Assembly: GCA_030737835.1 (NCBI GenBank)
Contig: CM060847.1
Location: 682,001-746,000 of the forward strand
Reading direction: 5' to 3'
Length of the DNA stretch: 64,000 nt
From: Acorus gramineus
Taxonomy: Eukaryota; Streptophyta; Magnoliopsida; Acorales; Acoraceae
This document shows, in pieces, positions 1 through 10,896 of the stretch. Numbering within the stretch: position 1 is the stretch's first letter; each line of letters begins with the position of its first letter. Both the position numbers and the translations under genes were made by a program. The notes under the pieces were generated by a model. It made no database searches. It was not told the DNA's origin and saw nothing but the letters and a program-made list of their open reading frames with translations.

Positions 1-284
1 TTGATTCCCTTTACTGGTTAACTGTAGTTGTTTGGTTTGCAAAACTGATTTCTTTTTTTCAGCTTTAGATAAATTTGATGCAGTTTATTTAACCATTTTT
101 CCCCATTCCCGCAACTTATTCATTGTGAGAAGCATCTAGCAAATAACAAGCTCATAGATTGATGGTTGCGTAGCATTTGTGCAACAATCTCCTGCATGCA
201 TACCATTGCCATCTTTGTCTTTTAAGAGTTGTTTGTGATGATAATAATGATTTTAAGCCACATTAAAACCCGTAATTTATCAGT

Positions 285-975
285 ATGGGTTATAGATATG
301 TTGTTTGTGTAATACAAGATCTCCTCTGCAAGAGATGGATAAATAACAAAGCACAATTTGGATACAACTTTGGATGCTAAGACTTTTCTCCATAGGTAGA
401 GGATTCCTAATTCTTATGACTTGCTGGAACCAAGTTCTAGGGGGTCTACAGTAAATCGTATCATGCACCTTTCAGACTTTCCATTCCATTGAAATTCAGT
501 GATGTCATATGGCATTTTTTAATGGAAGTGGGTTCTACATATGAATGGGAATGGATTGGATAATGACAGAATGAAAAACAGTGGTTAAGTTTGTGATAAT
601 GAATAATGAATTTAAGTAGCATTGGCAGTTGTTGTAAGTTATCAATTTATCATTATTGATGACAGATATACTGTTTGTTATACAAGATATCCTTTGGAAG
701 AGATGGATAAATAATAAAACTAAAGTTGGCTTGAAATGTGGGTACTAAAGGCTTTTCTCCACATGAAAAAGTTTCTTAATTCTTATGAGTTTGTTGAAAT
801 CAATTTCCATTTGGTCTACAATAAGTCACATTATTCACCTTTTGGACATACCATTCAGTTGAAATTCATTGATGTTACTCGGCAGTTTTGAGTGGAAGTT
901 TGTTCTTCATTTGGGCAGGACATGCATTGGATAATGATGGAATGAAAACAGTAATTAAGGTTGGGGATAATTGCA
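285..975. repeat. Diverged direct duplication, period about 371 bp
   Basis: Two similar segments follow each other in the same orientation, about 300-590 and 671-960. Landmarks recur in order: a motif ending in tacaagat, then gagatggataaataa, then cttttctcca, then attcttatgag or attcttatgac, then ttgaaattca, then ggataatga. They differ by many substitutions and small indels, so the duplication is old. I see no coding potential. The rest of 1-1,433 holds nothing I recognise. Confidence 0.7.
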
Positions 976-1445
976 CTGCATTTTCAGTTTTAATATCTGA
1001 TTAACACTTGCACATCTATTCTTTATGTTGAAACAACGGCCCCCTTTCCCAACCCCACCGTTATTCACCCCACCCCGCTTAAAAATGAAAATTCTGTTTT
1101 TCCAAAGGTTGGTTGTCGAATTAAGGAAGCCCAGTTCAGATGAACACCCGTACTTCTATCTTTATGTTTCTTGAACAAATTAGCGCAGGGAAACAAGCAT
1201 ATATGCATTCTTTACAGAGAAGAAATTACAGTTATTTCGTTACTGCAATCTTGAGATCACAAGACGTTGTCTTGCATTTTTGCAAATGCATGAAAGTTGA
1301 GGATTGTGGAATTTGCCATTTGTATGTCCCCCATAAATTGCTATCTCAAGATATTTCAGGAGTAGAAGCTAATATGAGGCGGAAGTTTATTCATGAATAC
1401 ACTTTGGTGTGTGTGAGAGCTTCAAAGATGCTTCACAGAACATAG

Positions 1446-1790
1446 TGCGCAATTGGAATCTCACTAAACTCTGACAGGTTTAGTGAGGCTTTAATGATTG
1501 TCAAGGAAATGGGCTTTGATCCTTCAAGCTCTTTTTTCTGTTTAGCTCTCACCATTGTAGTGGGAAGAGACAAATCAAAATGGGAAGAGAAAATGGAGTT
1601 GTATAAGAGCTTCGGTTGGTCTGAAGATGATATAGTTTCAGCTTTCAAGAGGCAGCCTCAAATTATGGCCATATCAAAGGAAAAAAAATAGAGGATGATG
1701 GATTTCTTTGTGAAGGAACCCGGGTGGGGGCTATCTTTTGTTTCTAGATACCCGAATATACTGCTGTATCTCAACATATATGAAATAATG
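1446..1790 (+). pseudogene. mTERF-family fragment with in-frame stop
   Basis: A continuous frame reads RFSEALMIVKEMGFDPSSS, then WEEKMELYKSFGWSED, then a TAG at 1689-1691, then RMMDFFVKEPGW and SRYPNILLYL in the same frame. This is the repeat pattern of plant mTERF proteins, which are organellar nucleic-acid-binding proteins made of helical mTERF repeats; the family normally continues for about 300-400 residues. Only about 110 codons are present. No organellar transit peptide or upstream mTERF repeats precede it, and the reading dies out after about 1790. The TAG sits where the family usually has Ile or another residue between Lys and Arg, next to an A8 run, so a slippage indel followed by a second change is possible. 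I infer a degraded fragment, not a working gene. Confidence 0.8.
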
Positions 1791-2515
1791 TATAACAAAA
1801 TAATGATGGAATCTAATTATTTAGTTTCAATATTTTAAAAATAAAATGTTTAAATATTGGGATAAACCTGACTCATTTAAATAGGATGGAACATTGGAAC
1901 ATGATGGTATTTGTTGAGGAAATGTTTTATTACAAGGAGCTGTTACACTTAATTTTCTTTTTACATTTCAAAATGCAGTATACGTCTCGTTAATTTTTTT
2001 TATATTTATTAAAAATAGTTTCATTCAACTTAAAATAGAACGATATACATTTTGTATCAAAACATATGCTCTAAACGATGTTTATTATTTTTTTAAAAAT
2101 AAAAACACGTAGTGTAAATTTTGAATTGTAAAAAAAATAAATAAGATTATAAGGATTCTTGTATATACACCCTTGTTAAAATTTGATATTATGAAAATAC
2201 TCCTGTTAAATTACACAGTGTAAAAATACCCCTCAAAAACCTTTAAATTGTGTAACTATACTTCTATCACTAACACCATTGTATGAACTCTAGTTAAAAA
2301 CTCTAACTTAACATAAGAAATGACCTAGATATCCGACCCGGCCCGGCCCGTTTCACTAATAGAAGACTAAAATAGTAGATGTACGTTGGATACATAGGAT
2401 CTCTATGATATAGAATGAACGGTCACGAATGTCTTGTCATCCACACAAGGTCCCCTCCTATGTATATATATATATAATGAAGCAAAGCTAAAATCTTGGT
2501 TGCCCTAAATCAAGC

Positions 2516-2606
2516 CATGGAGGCTGGGTTGGAGGAAGCGAGGCCTCTTCTGGTTCTCGACGAGCTACCTGAGCATCTCCGGCTAATCCTCTTCTCCAAG
2601 CTAAGC
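2516..2606 (+). other. Orphan coding-like segment (MEAGLEEARPLL...)
   Basis: An ATG at 2516 opens about 30 codons of protein-like sequence (MEAGLEEARPLL, LDELPEHLRLILFSKL) with a higher GC content than its surroundings. A TA-rich stretch at 2463-2476 lies just upstream. I do not recognise the family. No GT donor follows the conserved part, and the reading turns into low-complexity Phe-rich sequence. The last 36 nt (2571-2606) recur inverted at 3451-3486 with few mismatches. It may be the remains of a first exon. Confidence 0.3.
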
Positions 2607-2619
2607 TATCTTTATATTG

Positions 2620-4580
2620 ATATGTTCCCCTATCTCTTTTTCTTTGTTTTCTGTCTGTGTTTTTTTATTAGGGGTCTGATCATGGGAAACCCAAATCGCT
2701 TGTTTTTGTGTCAAACAAGTGATTTTGATTGTGGGTTTTGATGTTTTAATGAAAAATCGTCTGAGTTTTTGTTGGGTTTTGAAGAACATCAACTAGAATG
2801 TTGAAAATCCAATGAGTTTGACTCTAGATTTGTTTGTTTTTTTAAAAGAAAAATTGTTTGGGTACGTGTAGATCTACAAGATCTTGGGTCAAAGTTTGGA
2901 TCTTTATATGCATGTATGAAGATTTGATCATTGAATAAATGTGTTTAAGTTCAGTTAAGCATAAACATTATGAAATCTAATGAGTTGAATCTAGATTTGT
3001 GTTTTTTTTTTTTTTTTGAAAAAAATAAAATAATCTTTGTCATGCAGATCTACACGATTTTGGGTCAAAGTTTTTTTTATTTTTTTTTTTGTACTATCGA
3101 TATTTAATTATTTAATCATTAAATACATGGATCTGAGTGAGTTATCTGAGTAAACTAATATTGAGATTTCGATGTTGACTTTGAAATGCTATTTTAATCC
3201 AAAAGGTTCTGAAACAAATGAACTTGATATTAATCGGTGATAATTGATTGGAAACATCAGATCTGCCAAATTTTAAGCTAAAACAATTCAATTTAATAAA
3301 TGAAATGGCAGATTTCCATGGATCAATGTACAAAGCCGCAAGATTTATGATTCATAAACCACTAGATATGAAGGATAGTTGAACCACCCCTATGTTAACA
3401 TATTGAGATGGGGGGACATTCATCATTTTCAGATCCTGGAAAATACCTTTGCTTAGCTTGGAAAAGAGGATTAACCCGAGATGTTCGGTTATATACTTGT
3501 ATGCAGGAACAGATGCTACAGATATTCCATCTATTTGCACATGCCAAGGTAATGTTTCCCTTGTTTGAGAACTTTCTCTTGTTATCTATGCTGGGATAAT
3601 TTTTTTCATTTATTATGATGGTTTGATGTATTTTTCATATATGAAACAAAGATGTTTAGTATGGTTGACTCATTTGTTTGGTATAGCATTGGCTTGAGCA
3701 TGTACATACAGGTAAAAGTGTAGGGAATACCTTTGTCACTATTTATTTCCTGACTGATATTGTAAAACCATTGAAATAGTAGGTTTGCAGGCTATATTAC
3801 ACATTATAATTCTCATCACTGATCTCTAAATTGTTCTTTTATGAGACATTTTGAACTAGTTAATTATATCAAGCTCGAACTGAGATTTTTCAGTGTGACG
3901 ACCTCTTATCCTATCTCCATGTTGGTGTGTGAATCGACATTGATGGGTGATTAGTGGCTTATGTGTTTTTGCCCAAAGACAAATCATGTACATGATTATG
4001 TTGTATTTTTTATTTCCAAATGAGGTCCCATGCTATAGTCATTGAATTGATTATCAAATAGGCTTCATGTGGATGGGATTGTGCTTCTATCTTATTTGAG
4101 CATCTTTTTTATGTGCTTGGACTACTTACTTGACATGTGAAATGATCTGTCAAAGTTTTCACCATGATATAAAGATTCATCAGTTTTGCTTCAAATTCCA
4201 ATCCCCCAATCTCATTTGGTTGACAAACATAATTTTTTATACTTCTGTTACCAGTATCTGGAATTTAAAGGGGAACCCTACAGCTGATTTTGCAAGTAGT
4301 CCTTGAAATTCTTTTGTTGCCAGCATTGGCCCTGTCATACTACTGGACTGGCATAGCACAGCCCACGGCACGGTTGGTCCATCAAATTGCTGGACTGGGC
4401 CGCCCCATTCTGCTTTGTTTTATGGAAAATTTAAAATGCACATCACATGTTTTCACTTTTTTTTTTTTAATAGTAAACATCGTTTAATGAGGTGAATGTT
4501 TTGGTAAAAATGTATATCGCTCCATTTTGAGTTGAATGAATCACATTTCTAGCAAGTGTAATTGGGAGAATCAACCGGCC
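2620..4580. other. Intergenic DNA, no gene recognised
   Basis: AT-rich sequence with long T runs (about 3001-3017 and 3070-3091). Apart from the inverted 36-nt match at 3451-3486 I find no splice-supported exons, RNA genes or clear mobile-element ends. Short open frames here have no recognisable protein character. Confidence 0.6.
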
Positions 4581-4584
4581 TTTA

Positions 4585-4870
4585 GGCATTCGAACCCAGT
4601 TCGAATGAGAAATAAAAGGCCTTTCGGCGTTCGAACTCAGTTCGAACATGGTTCAAACAGCCCTTCAGGCATTCGAACCGCATTAGAATGTGGTTCAAAC
4701 AGCTCTTCAAGCATTCAAGCCTCATTTGAACAGGATTTGAATGACCCTTCAAGCATTCAAACCTAGTTTGAACTGGATTTAGGCATGCAAACCCAGTTTG
4801 AAAAGCATTCAAACAGACCTAGTTAAAACGGGATTCGAACGGGCCTTAGGCATTCAAATCTCATCCGAAT
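4585..4870. repeat. Minisatellite, 42-bp period, about 7 degenerate units
   Basis: The core ggcattcgaac (variants agcattcaaac, ggcgttcgaac) starts at about 4585, 4626, 4668, 4710, 4752, 4782, 4804 and 4849. The first spacings are 41, 42, 42 and 42 bp, then shorter and irregular ones. Each unit also holds short inverted pairs such as ttcgaa with ttcgaa. Because 42 is a multiple of three, both strands carry repeat-encoded open frames (Ser/Asn/Arg-rich on plus, Asn-Pro-Val-rich on minus); these are by-products, not genes. Unit divergence increases from left to right. Confidence 0.85.
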
Positions 4871-4899
4871 GGAAACGGCCATAGTTGGGATTTCTCCCT

Positions 4900-5410
4900 T
4901 GCAGGGGGTGAGGGTACTGGTATTGAAAAAATGAACATAATTTTTTATACTCTTATCGTTGATAATCTATTAAAAAAATTAACATAATATTTTGCACTAC
5001 CTATGTGTCCTATTGTTAGTGGTTAACTCAGAGGATCTTTGTATTTTTACCACAAAACATTCAAACTCATGCCTATATATTGTATGTTTTTTAGAAGAAA
5101 AAAATAAAGCATGCAATGTGCAGTTGCATGTATTGTATGTGGACCTCACTATATATAGGGTTCGTGCATGTTTTAAAATTATGTATTATGGATTGTATTT
5201 TGGACTATAAAAAAAAAACTTTAGTGTAACAGTGCCCTAATCGCTTGTTATTATTATTATTTTTTTTAATCATTTATACAAACATCTATCCGTGTAAGTT
5301 ATCTATATATATTAATATGGTTAGTGTATATATGGTTACATTCTCTGTCTTCCTCAAGACTCTTGGCACCAGGAAAATCAAAGTCTAGTGTGTTAAAAGA
5401 GTGTTGCACA
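4900..5410. other. AT-rich intergenic DNA
   Basis: Poly(A)/poly(T) runs and TATA-like stretches only. I see no gene or repeat of note. Confidence 0.6.
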
Positions 5411-5905
5411 TTTTTTTTTTTTTCAGTCTCAATTGAAGTCTTGATAGAAAATTAATGAAGCATGTAGGCATATGTTTTAATAAAAAAAATTTACATTTTT
5501 TACACGTGTATTCATATAATTTATTAGATAATATGTTTTATTTTTTATAAAAATGTGATGTAGACTTTTTTAAAAAAATTAAAAACACAAGTCAAAACAT
5601 CCCTCATTTTATGCTCCACTCTCAAGCCTGGAGTGCAGACCAGTTAGGAGTGATATCATCACATCACTGTTGTATGGACTTTAAGGAGAGAAGGAAAATA
5701 TCAGACAGAATCATTTTGTAAATCTAAATTTTTAAAAATAGATATATTTATTTTATTAAATATATATTTTTAAAAAAGAGTAAAATGTGTATTGAATGAA
5801 TTCAATACTCACTTTATTCAATATATCCTTGATTAAGGAAATTATATACTTTGATTAAGGTTGCATGAATAACTGAATAACAATGCTCTAGTAAAAAAAA
5901 GACTT

Positions 5906-6137
5906 GGGCTGTGTTTGGTTGCACTATTGCAAAAATGAATTTATACAAAAGCTTGGTGTAAATTAATTTTACAAGTAGCTGCTTCTCTATAATTTCTGAA
6001 AATCTCTGGTTTTAAATACCTTTTTATATAAATCTATTTGTAATTTTTTACCATAATTTTTCTATTTGGAAACAGGTTTAAAAAAAACAGCTTCCTGCAA
6101 TCTTAAAAGCTGTCCAAATCCATTTATAAATGAGCCC
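5906..6137. mobile_element. MITE-like element present in both duplicate copies
   Basis: About 230 bp bounded by GGGCTgtgtttggttgcac on the left and a terminal AGCCC on the right. The corresponding stretch in the second duplicate copy begins at about 8092 (gggttatgtttggttgcat) and ends at about 8288, so the insertion predates the 2-kb duplication. The GTTTGGTTGCAC type of end recurs at 6155 and at 39,060-39,190. There is no coding capacity. The superfamily cannot be fixed from the ends I see. Confidence 0.55.
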
Positions 6138-6154
6138 TTGGATGAGGATGATAA

Positions 6155-6377
6155 GGGTGTGTTTGGTTGCGCGATTGTAAACTGATTCTGCAAGAATCTA
6201 GGTTTCAAAACTGATTCTGCAGAAAACTCACCTCCCCTAGCTTTTGGAAATCGCAGTTTTTGGATACTATTTGCCTGAAATCTGTGTGCAGAAAGCTGTT
6301 ACAGAAAAACTGTTTGGTTGCACAATTATAAAATTAACTTCCTGCAAACGCTGTTCAATCACGTAACCAAACGCACC
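6155..6377. mobile_element. MITE-like insert found only in duplicate copy 1
   Basis: Left end ggtgtgtttggttgcg and right end cgtaaccaaacgcacc form imperfect terminal inverted repeats of about 15 bp. Copy 2 has no such insert at the matching place (about 8312-8331) but carries about 19 bp of unrelated sequence there. The element is non-coding and about 223 bp. It either entered after the duplication or was lost from copy 2 with a footprint. Confidence 0.65.
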
Positions 6378-6714
6378 GTTGTGAAGTTACATTTGATGCA
6401 TAGAAATCCTACGGGGATTGTGAGTGTGAGGAAGTTCTAATGGTGAGCCTCCCTTACCTCCCAAATCTCCCACTGTTTGTGTATATTTAGTATTTACTTG
6501 TAAATAATACTCATCAACCAATTTGTGTTAAAACATAATTATTTTAATATAACTAGAGTCTCACTTTAGGAATTCGTCTGGGACTCAAACATAGAACTCA
6601 CACATCAGACACCAGCGCAATGTGTTTCTTCCCAAAAATTCATGGATCTCAACCATCTCCAAAGCTTCAAAAGAGAGAAAAGGATACGCAATCTCCGTAA
6701 GGCTGAAGATTCAT

Positions 6715-6963
6715 AAACATGATTGTATGTGTTTGTTTGGGTGTACAATTTCATTATGCACTAGTTTTCAGGAAAAGTGGTTACAAAAGAAGTGTTTAAA
6801 CATGATTGTATGTGTTTGTTTGGGTATACAATTTCGTTATGCACTAGTTTTCAGGAAAAGTGGTTACAAAAGAAGTGTTTAAGCATGATTGTATGTGTTT
6901 GTTTGGGTATACAATTTCGTTATGCACTAGTTTTCAGGAAAAATGGTTACAAAAGAAGTGTTT
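6715..6963. repeat. Three tandem 83-bp units
   Basis: Units lie at 6715-6797, 6798-6880 and 6881-6963 and are nearly identical (for example aaacat against aagcat at their starts). The homologous stretch in the second duplicate copy, 8668-8750, has one unit. Because 83 is not a multiple of three, the same peptide recurs in successive frames, which produces several overlapping small open frames that look like genes but are not. Confidence 0.9.
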
Positions 6964-7574
6964 GGATTCTGTCAAAAAAAAAAAAAAAAAACACGGTTTG
7001 CCAAACCTCCTCATTATTTTTTTTTTATTCTGGATTAAAATATATTCAATATTTATCTATCGTTACTTGTAAAAATATTAAAATCTAAAAGATAAGAAGA
7101 TATGATTTGGATAATAAGACATCTTTGATGGTTTAAAAATATTTGAAGAATTTTCAATTCACAATAGATTTTCAATATTTAATAAATAAATATTCTTATT
7201 TGAATTATTATTACGGATAGATAGCAGATAAGTAAAATTTAAGACTTTATTGTAGACATCTTCTTTCATAGATGTTAGTGTATCTAAATTTAAATTAACC
7301 TACAAATTAAAATATTGGAATTCATTTTTCTTTGATTTGTGCCTAAAAATAAGATCTACATTTTTAAAATGACATGTGGTTAGAATTAGTTCATTCCAAA
7401 TAATTTAGACAATGAAATCCACTCCCTATTAGTATTTATTTTTTATTATATCCTCAACCATACAACCATCGAGAATTTCATGTAAATATTTTTACTAGAA
7501 CCAAACACTATAACATAATTTCATGTATTATCTTTTTAGAAAAAAACAATGTAACATCATTTTCTTGAAAATCA

Positions 7575-9358
7575 TTTTTTTTTCAGTCTCAATTAAAGTC
7601 TCATATGTGTTGATAGAAAATTAATGAAGCATGTAGGCATATGTTTTAATAGAAATTTTTTACATTTTTTACACTGTGTATTCATGTAATTCATTTGAGA
7701 TTATATTTTATTTTTTATAAAAATATATATTTTGATGTATATTTTTTTAAAAAATTAAAAACACAAGTCAAAACATCCCTCATTTTATGCTCACCTGGAG
7801 TGCATTATTATGTGCTCCAGTTAGGAGTGATATCATCACATCACTGTTGTATGGACTTTAAGGAGAGAAGGAAAATATCATACAGAATCATTTTGTAAAT
7901 CTAAATTTTTAAAAATAGATATATTTATTTCATTAAATATATATCTGTAAAAAAGAGTAAAATGTGTATTGAATGAATTCAATACTCACTTTATTCAATA
8001 TATCCTTTATTAAGGAAATTATATACTTTGATTAAGGTTGCATGAATAATTGTATAACAATGCTCAAGTAAAAAAAAAAAAAGACTTGGGTTATGTTTGG
8101 TTGCATTATTGTAAAACTGAATTTATACAAAAGTTGGGTGTAAATTGATTTTATAGGTAACTGTCTTTCCATAGCTTCTGAAAATCTCTGGTTTTGGTTA
8201 CTTTTTTATTTAAATCTGTTTGCGGTTTTTTATCATAATTTTTCTGGTTGAAAACAGATTTAGAAAAAACTGATTTATGCAAGCTCAAAAGCCCTTGGAT
8301 GAGGATGATAAGAAAGGAAATGGTATTTTAGTTGTGAAGTTACATTTGATGAATAGAAACCCTGTGGGGATTGTGAGTGTGAGGGAGTTCTAATGGTGAG
8401 CCACCCTTACCTCCCAAATCTTCCACTGTTTGTGTATATTTGGTATTTACTTGTAAATAATACTCATCAACAAATTTGTGTTAAAACATAATTATTTTAA
8501 TATAACTAGAGTCTCACTTTAGGAATTCGTCTGGGACTCAAACATAGCACTCACACATCAGACACCAGCCCAATGTGTTTCTTCCCAAAAATTCATGGAT
8601 CTCAACCATCTCCAAAGCTTCAAAAGAGAGAAAAGGATACGCAATCTCAGTAAAGCTGAAGATTCATAAACATGATTGTATGTGTTTGTTTGGGTATACA
8701 ATTTCGTTATGCACTAGTTTTCACGAAAAGTGGTTACAAAAGAAGTGTTTGGATTCTGTCCAAAAAAAAAAACACGGTTTGCCAAACCTTCCTCATTATT
8801 TTTTTTTTATTCTGGATTAAAATATATTCAATATTTATCTATCGTTACTTGTAAAAATATTAAAATCTAAAAGATAAGAAGATATGATTTGGATAATAAG
8901 ACATCTTTGATGGTTTAAAAATATTTGAAGAATTTTCAATTCACAATAGATTTTCAATATTTAATAAATAAATATTCTTATTTGAATTATTATTACGGAT
9001 AGATAGCAGATAAGTAAAATTTAAGACTTTATTGCAGACATCTTCTTTCATAGATGTTAGTGTATCTAAATTTAAATTAACCTACAAATTAAAATATTGG
9101 AATTCATTTTTCTTTGATTTGTGCCTAAAAATAAGATCTACATTTTTAAAATGACATGTGGTTAGAATTAGTTCATTCCAAATAATTTAGACAATGAAAT
9201 CCACTGCCTATTAGTATTTATTTTTTATTATATCCTCAACAATACAACCATCGAGAATTTCATGTAAATATTTTTATTAGAACCAAACACTATAACATAA
9301 TTTCATGTATTATTTTTTTAGAAAAAAACAATGTAAAATCATTTTCTTGAAAATAATT
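7575..9358. repeat. Large direct duplication, copy 2 (about 1.78 kb)
   Basis: Same orientation as copy 1 and directly abutting it. The right boundary is where similarity to the 7,510-7,574 segment stops (tagaaaaaaacaatgta, then ttcttgaaaat). It lacks the 6155-type insert and has a single 83-bp unit. Substitutions between the copies are few, so the event is much younger than the 285-975 duplication. Confidence 0.9.
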
Positions 9359-9359
9359 T

Positions 9360-10896
9360 TTAAATCACCAAACATCTGATTTCATTTCATTTTCCTAGAA
9401 AATTTTCCATCAATAAGGTAAATTAGTGTAGATATCTTTATTCTGAATAAATGTAATATCATAACAATTTTTGTAATAAAATTAATTAATGATTTCTATC
9501 TATTTATGGTTATTATATTTTATATATTCATAACTTGATATTAATGCATATATATGAAATATAATATTTCCTCATTTATAGAATCAAACACTAAAAAAAT
9601 AATTTCATATCAACATTTTGCTAGAAAGCAAACAGTTGAAAATCATTTTCCGTTAAATAATTTCAATACAACCAAACGTTGAAAATGTTTTTCATTTTTT
9701 TAGAAAAGTTTTTTCGTTTAAAAGAAAATCCTTAAGAACTCAATTTACATAAAACCCAATGAACCCTAAGTGGCCACTCTGAAGTTCTGATTATTTATGC
9801 TTAGAGGTGACAAAAAATAGCAAATTTAATAAGCCCATATCAACCTGTTTCATGTATTGCAAATAGTTTGAACTTCACGTATCATATTGCATCACCATAG
9901 TGAATAGCCTTTTTCATATGCTTTAATTTGATTGAGCCACCAAAAAACATATTGCTTTGGTTATAAATGTTTTGTCTTTTGTCTTATGATTGAAACTCAA
10001 AGTGGCCCCACATATCAGACTCAGTTCTCTGTTTTTTTCTTCTTGTTTAGCTTCATTTCACTTCCACATTCTAGAAGTGAATGGTGGCCAAGCATCCCTG
10101 ATAGTTATATGCATGTACTTGATAAAAATAACAATTTATGAATAATTATTATTTTTGTTTGATTTGATCTTTATTGTTATTCTAGTCCAGTTAAAAAAAC
10201 GTGAAAGTTAGATTGTTTTTGTTGCATGATTCATCATAAATTATTATAAATATACGGTGCATAAGAAGTTCATAATTTTTTTTAACTTTTTTTTAATGAC
10301 AATCATATCTTTACATTATTATTTTTTTGTATTTGGGGAATATGTCTGTGTAAGTGATGTAACATATTTTGATATGTATAAAACAATATTTCAATCAATC
10401 CAACCTCTTTATGAGCCTTGATAAATCATTTCAACACCATTCAGAATAGTTAATTACAAATATCCTATTAAGACATAACTATTAGGCTTTATAGAGGTGG
10501 GTATATCATGGACTTATGTACTACAAAAGGGGGGCAAATTAAATTGAATTATCAATGAAGAGAGTTTATATGTAAACCATGAAATTCAAAAAATATAGAA
10601 GAAAAAAACAAACTTTATTAGCATGAACTGAAGACATATATACCCACCACTTTATTAGCAAAGAAAAATGAAAATCAAACTCCAAAAAGTTAAACCATCC
10701 CCACCCCCCAACAACATCAATCTCCTAAAATCAACACCCAAAACCACCTACCAAAACAACTCAACAAAATCTAAAATCCCACTAACCCACTTTGATTTTT
10801 TTTTTTTTCCCACCTCAAAATCCAAAAAAAAAAAAAAACAGACACAACTAAATTAGAAACATGAGACACCCCCCACAACCAAACTCACTGACAAAG
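9360..10896. other. AT-rich intergenic DNA downstream of the WRI1-like gene
   Basis: No exon, RNA gene or bounded element is recognisable. The last 250-300 bp before the WRI1-like stop codon (10,620-10,896) are A-rich on plus, so T-rich on the transcribed strand, as expected for a 3' UTR; I cannot place a polyadenylation site. Confidence 0.6.

Larger units (their letters stand above)
5411..7574. repeat. Large direct duplication, copy 1 (about 2.16 kb)
   Basis: Starts at a T run followed by tttcagtctcaatt and runs to the same junction at 7575, where copy 2 begins. The two copies share long stretches, for example 6985-7560 against 8775-9340, with only scattered substitutions. Copy 1 is longer because it carries an extra TIR-bounded insert (6155-6377) and three rather than one copies of an 83-bp unit. 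No gene is evident in it. The small Cys-rich frames around 6622-7088 arise from the 83-bp repeats. Confidence 0.9.

Noticed and set aside
4536..4812. 76-aa open frames on both strands
   Set aside because: Produced by the 42-bp minisatellite whose period is a multiple of three.
6622..7088. Family of small Cys-rich peptides
   Set aside because: Frame-shifted translations of the 83-bp repeat; no start context or conservation visible.
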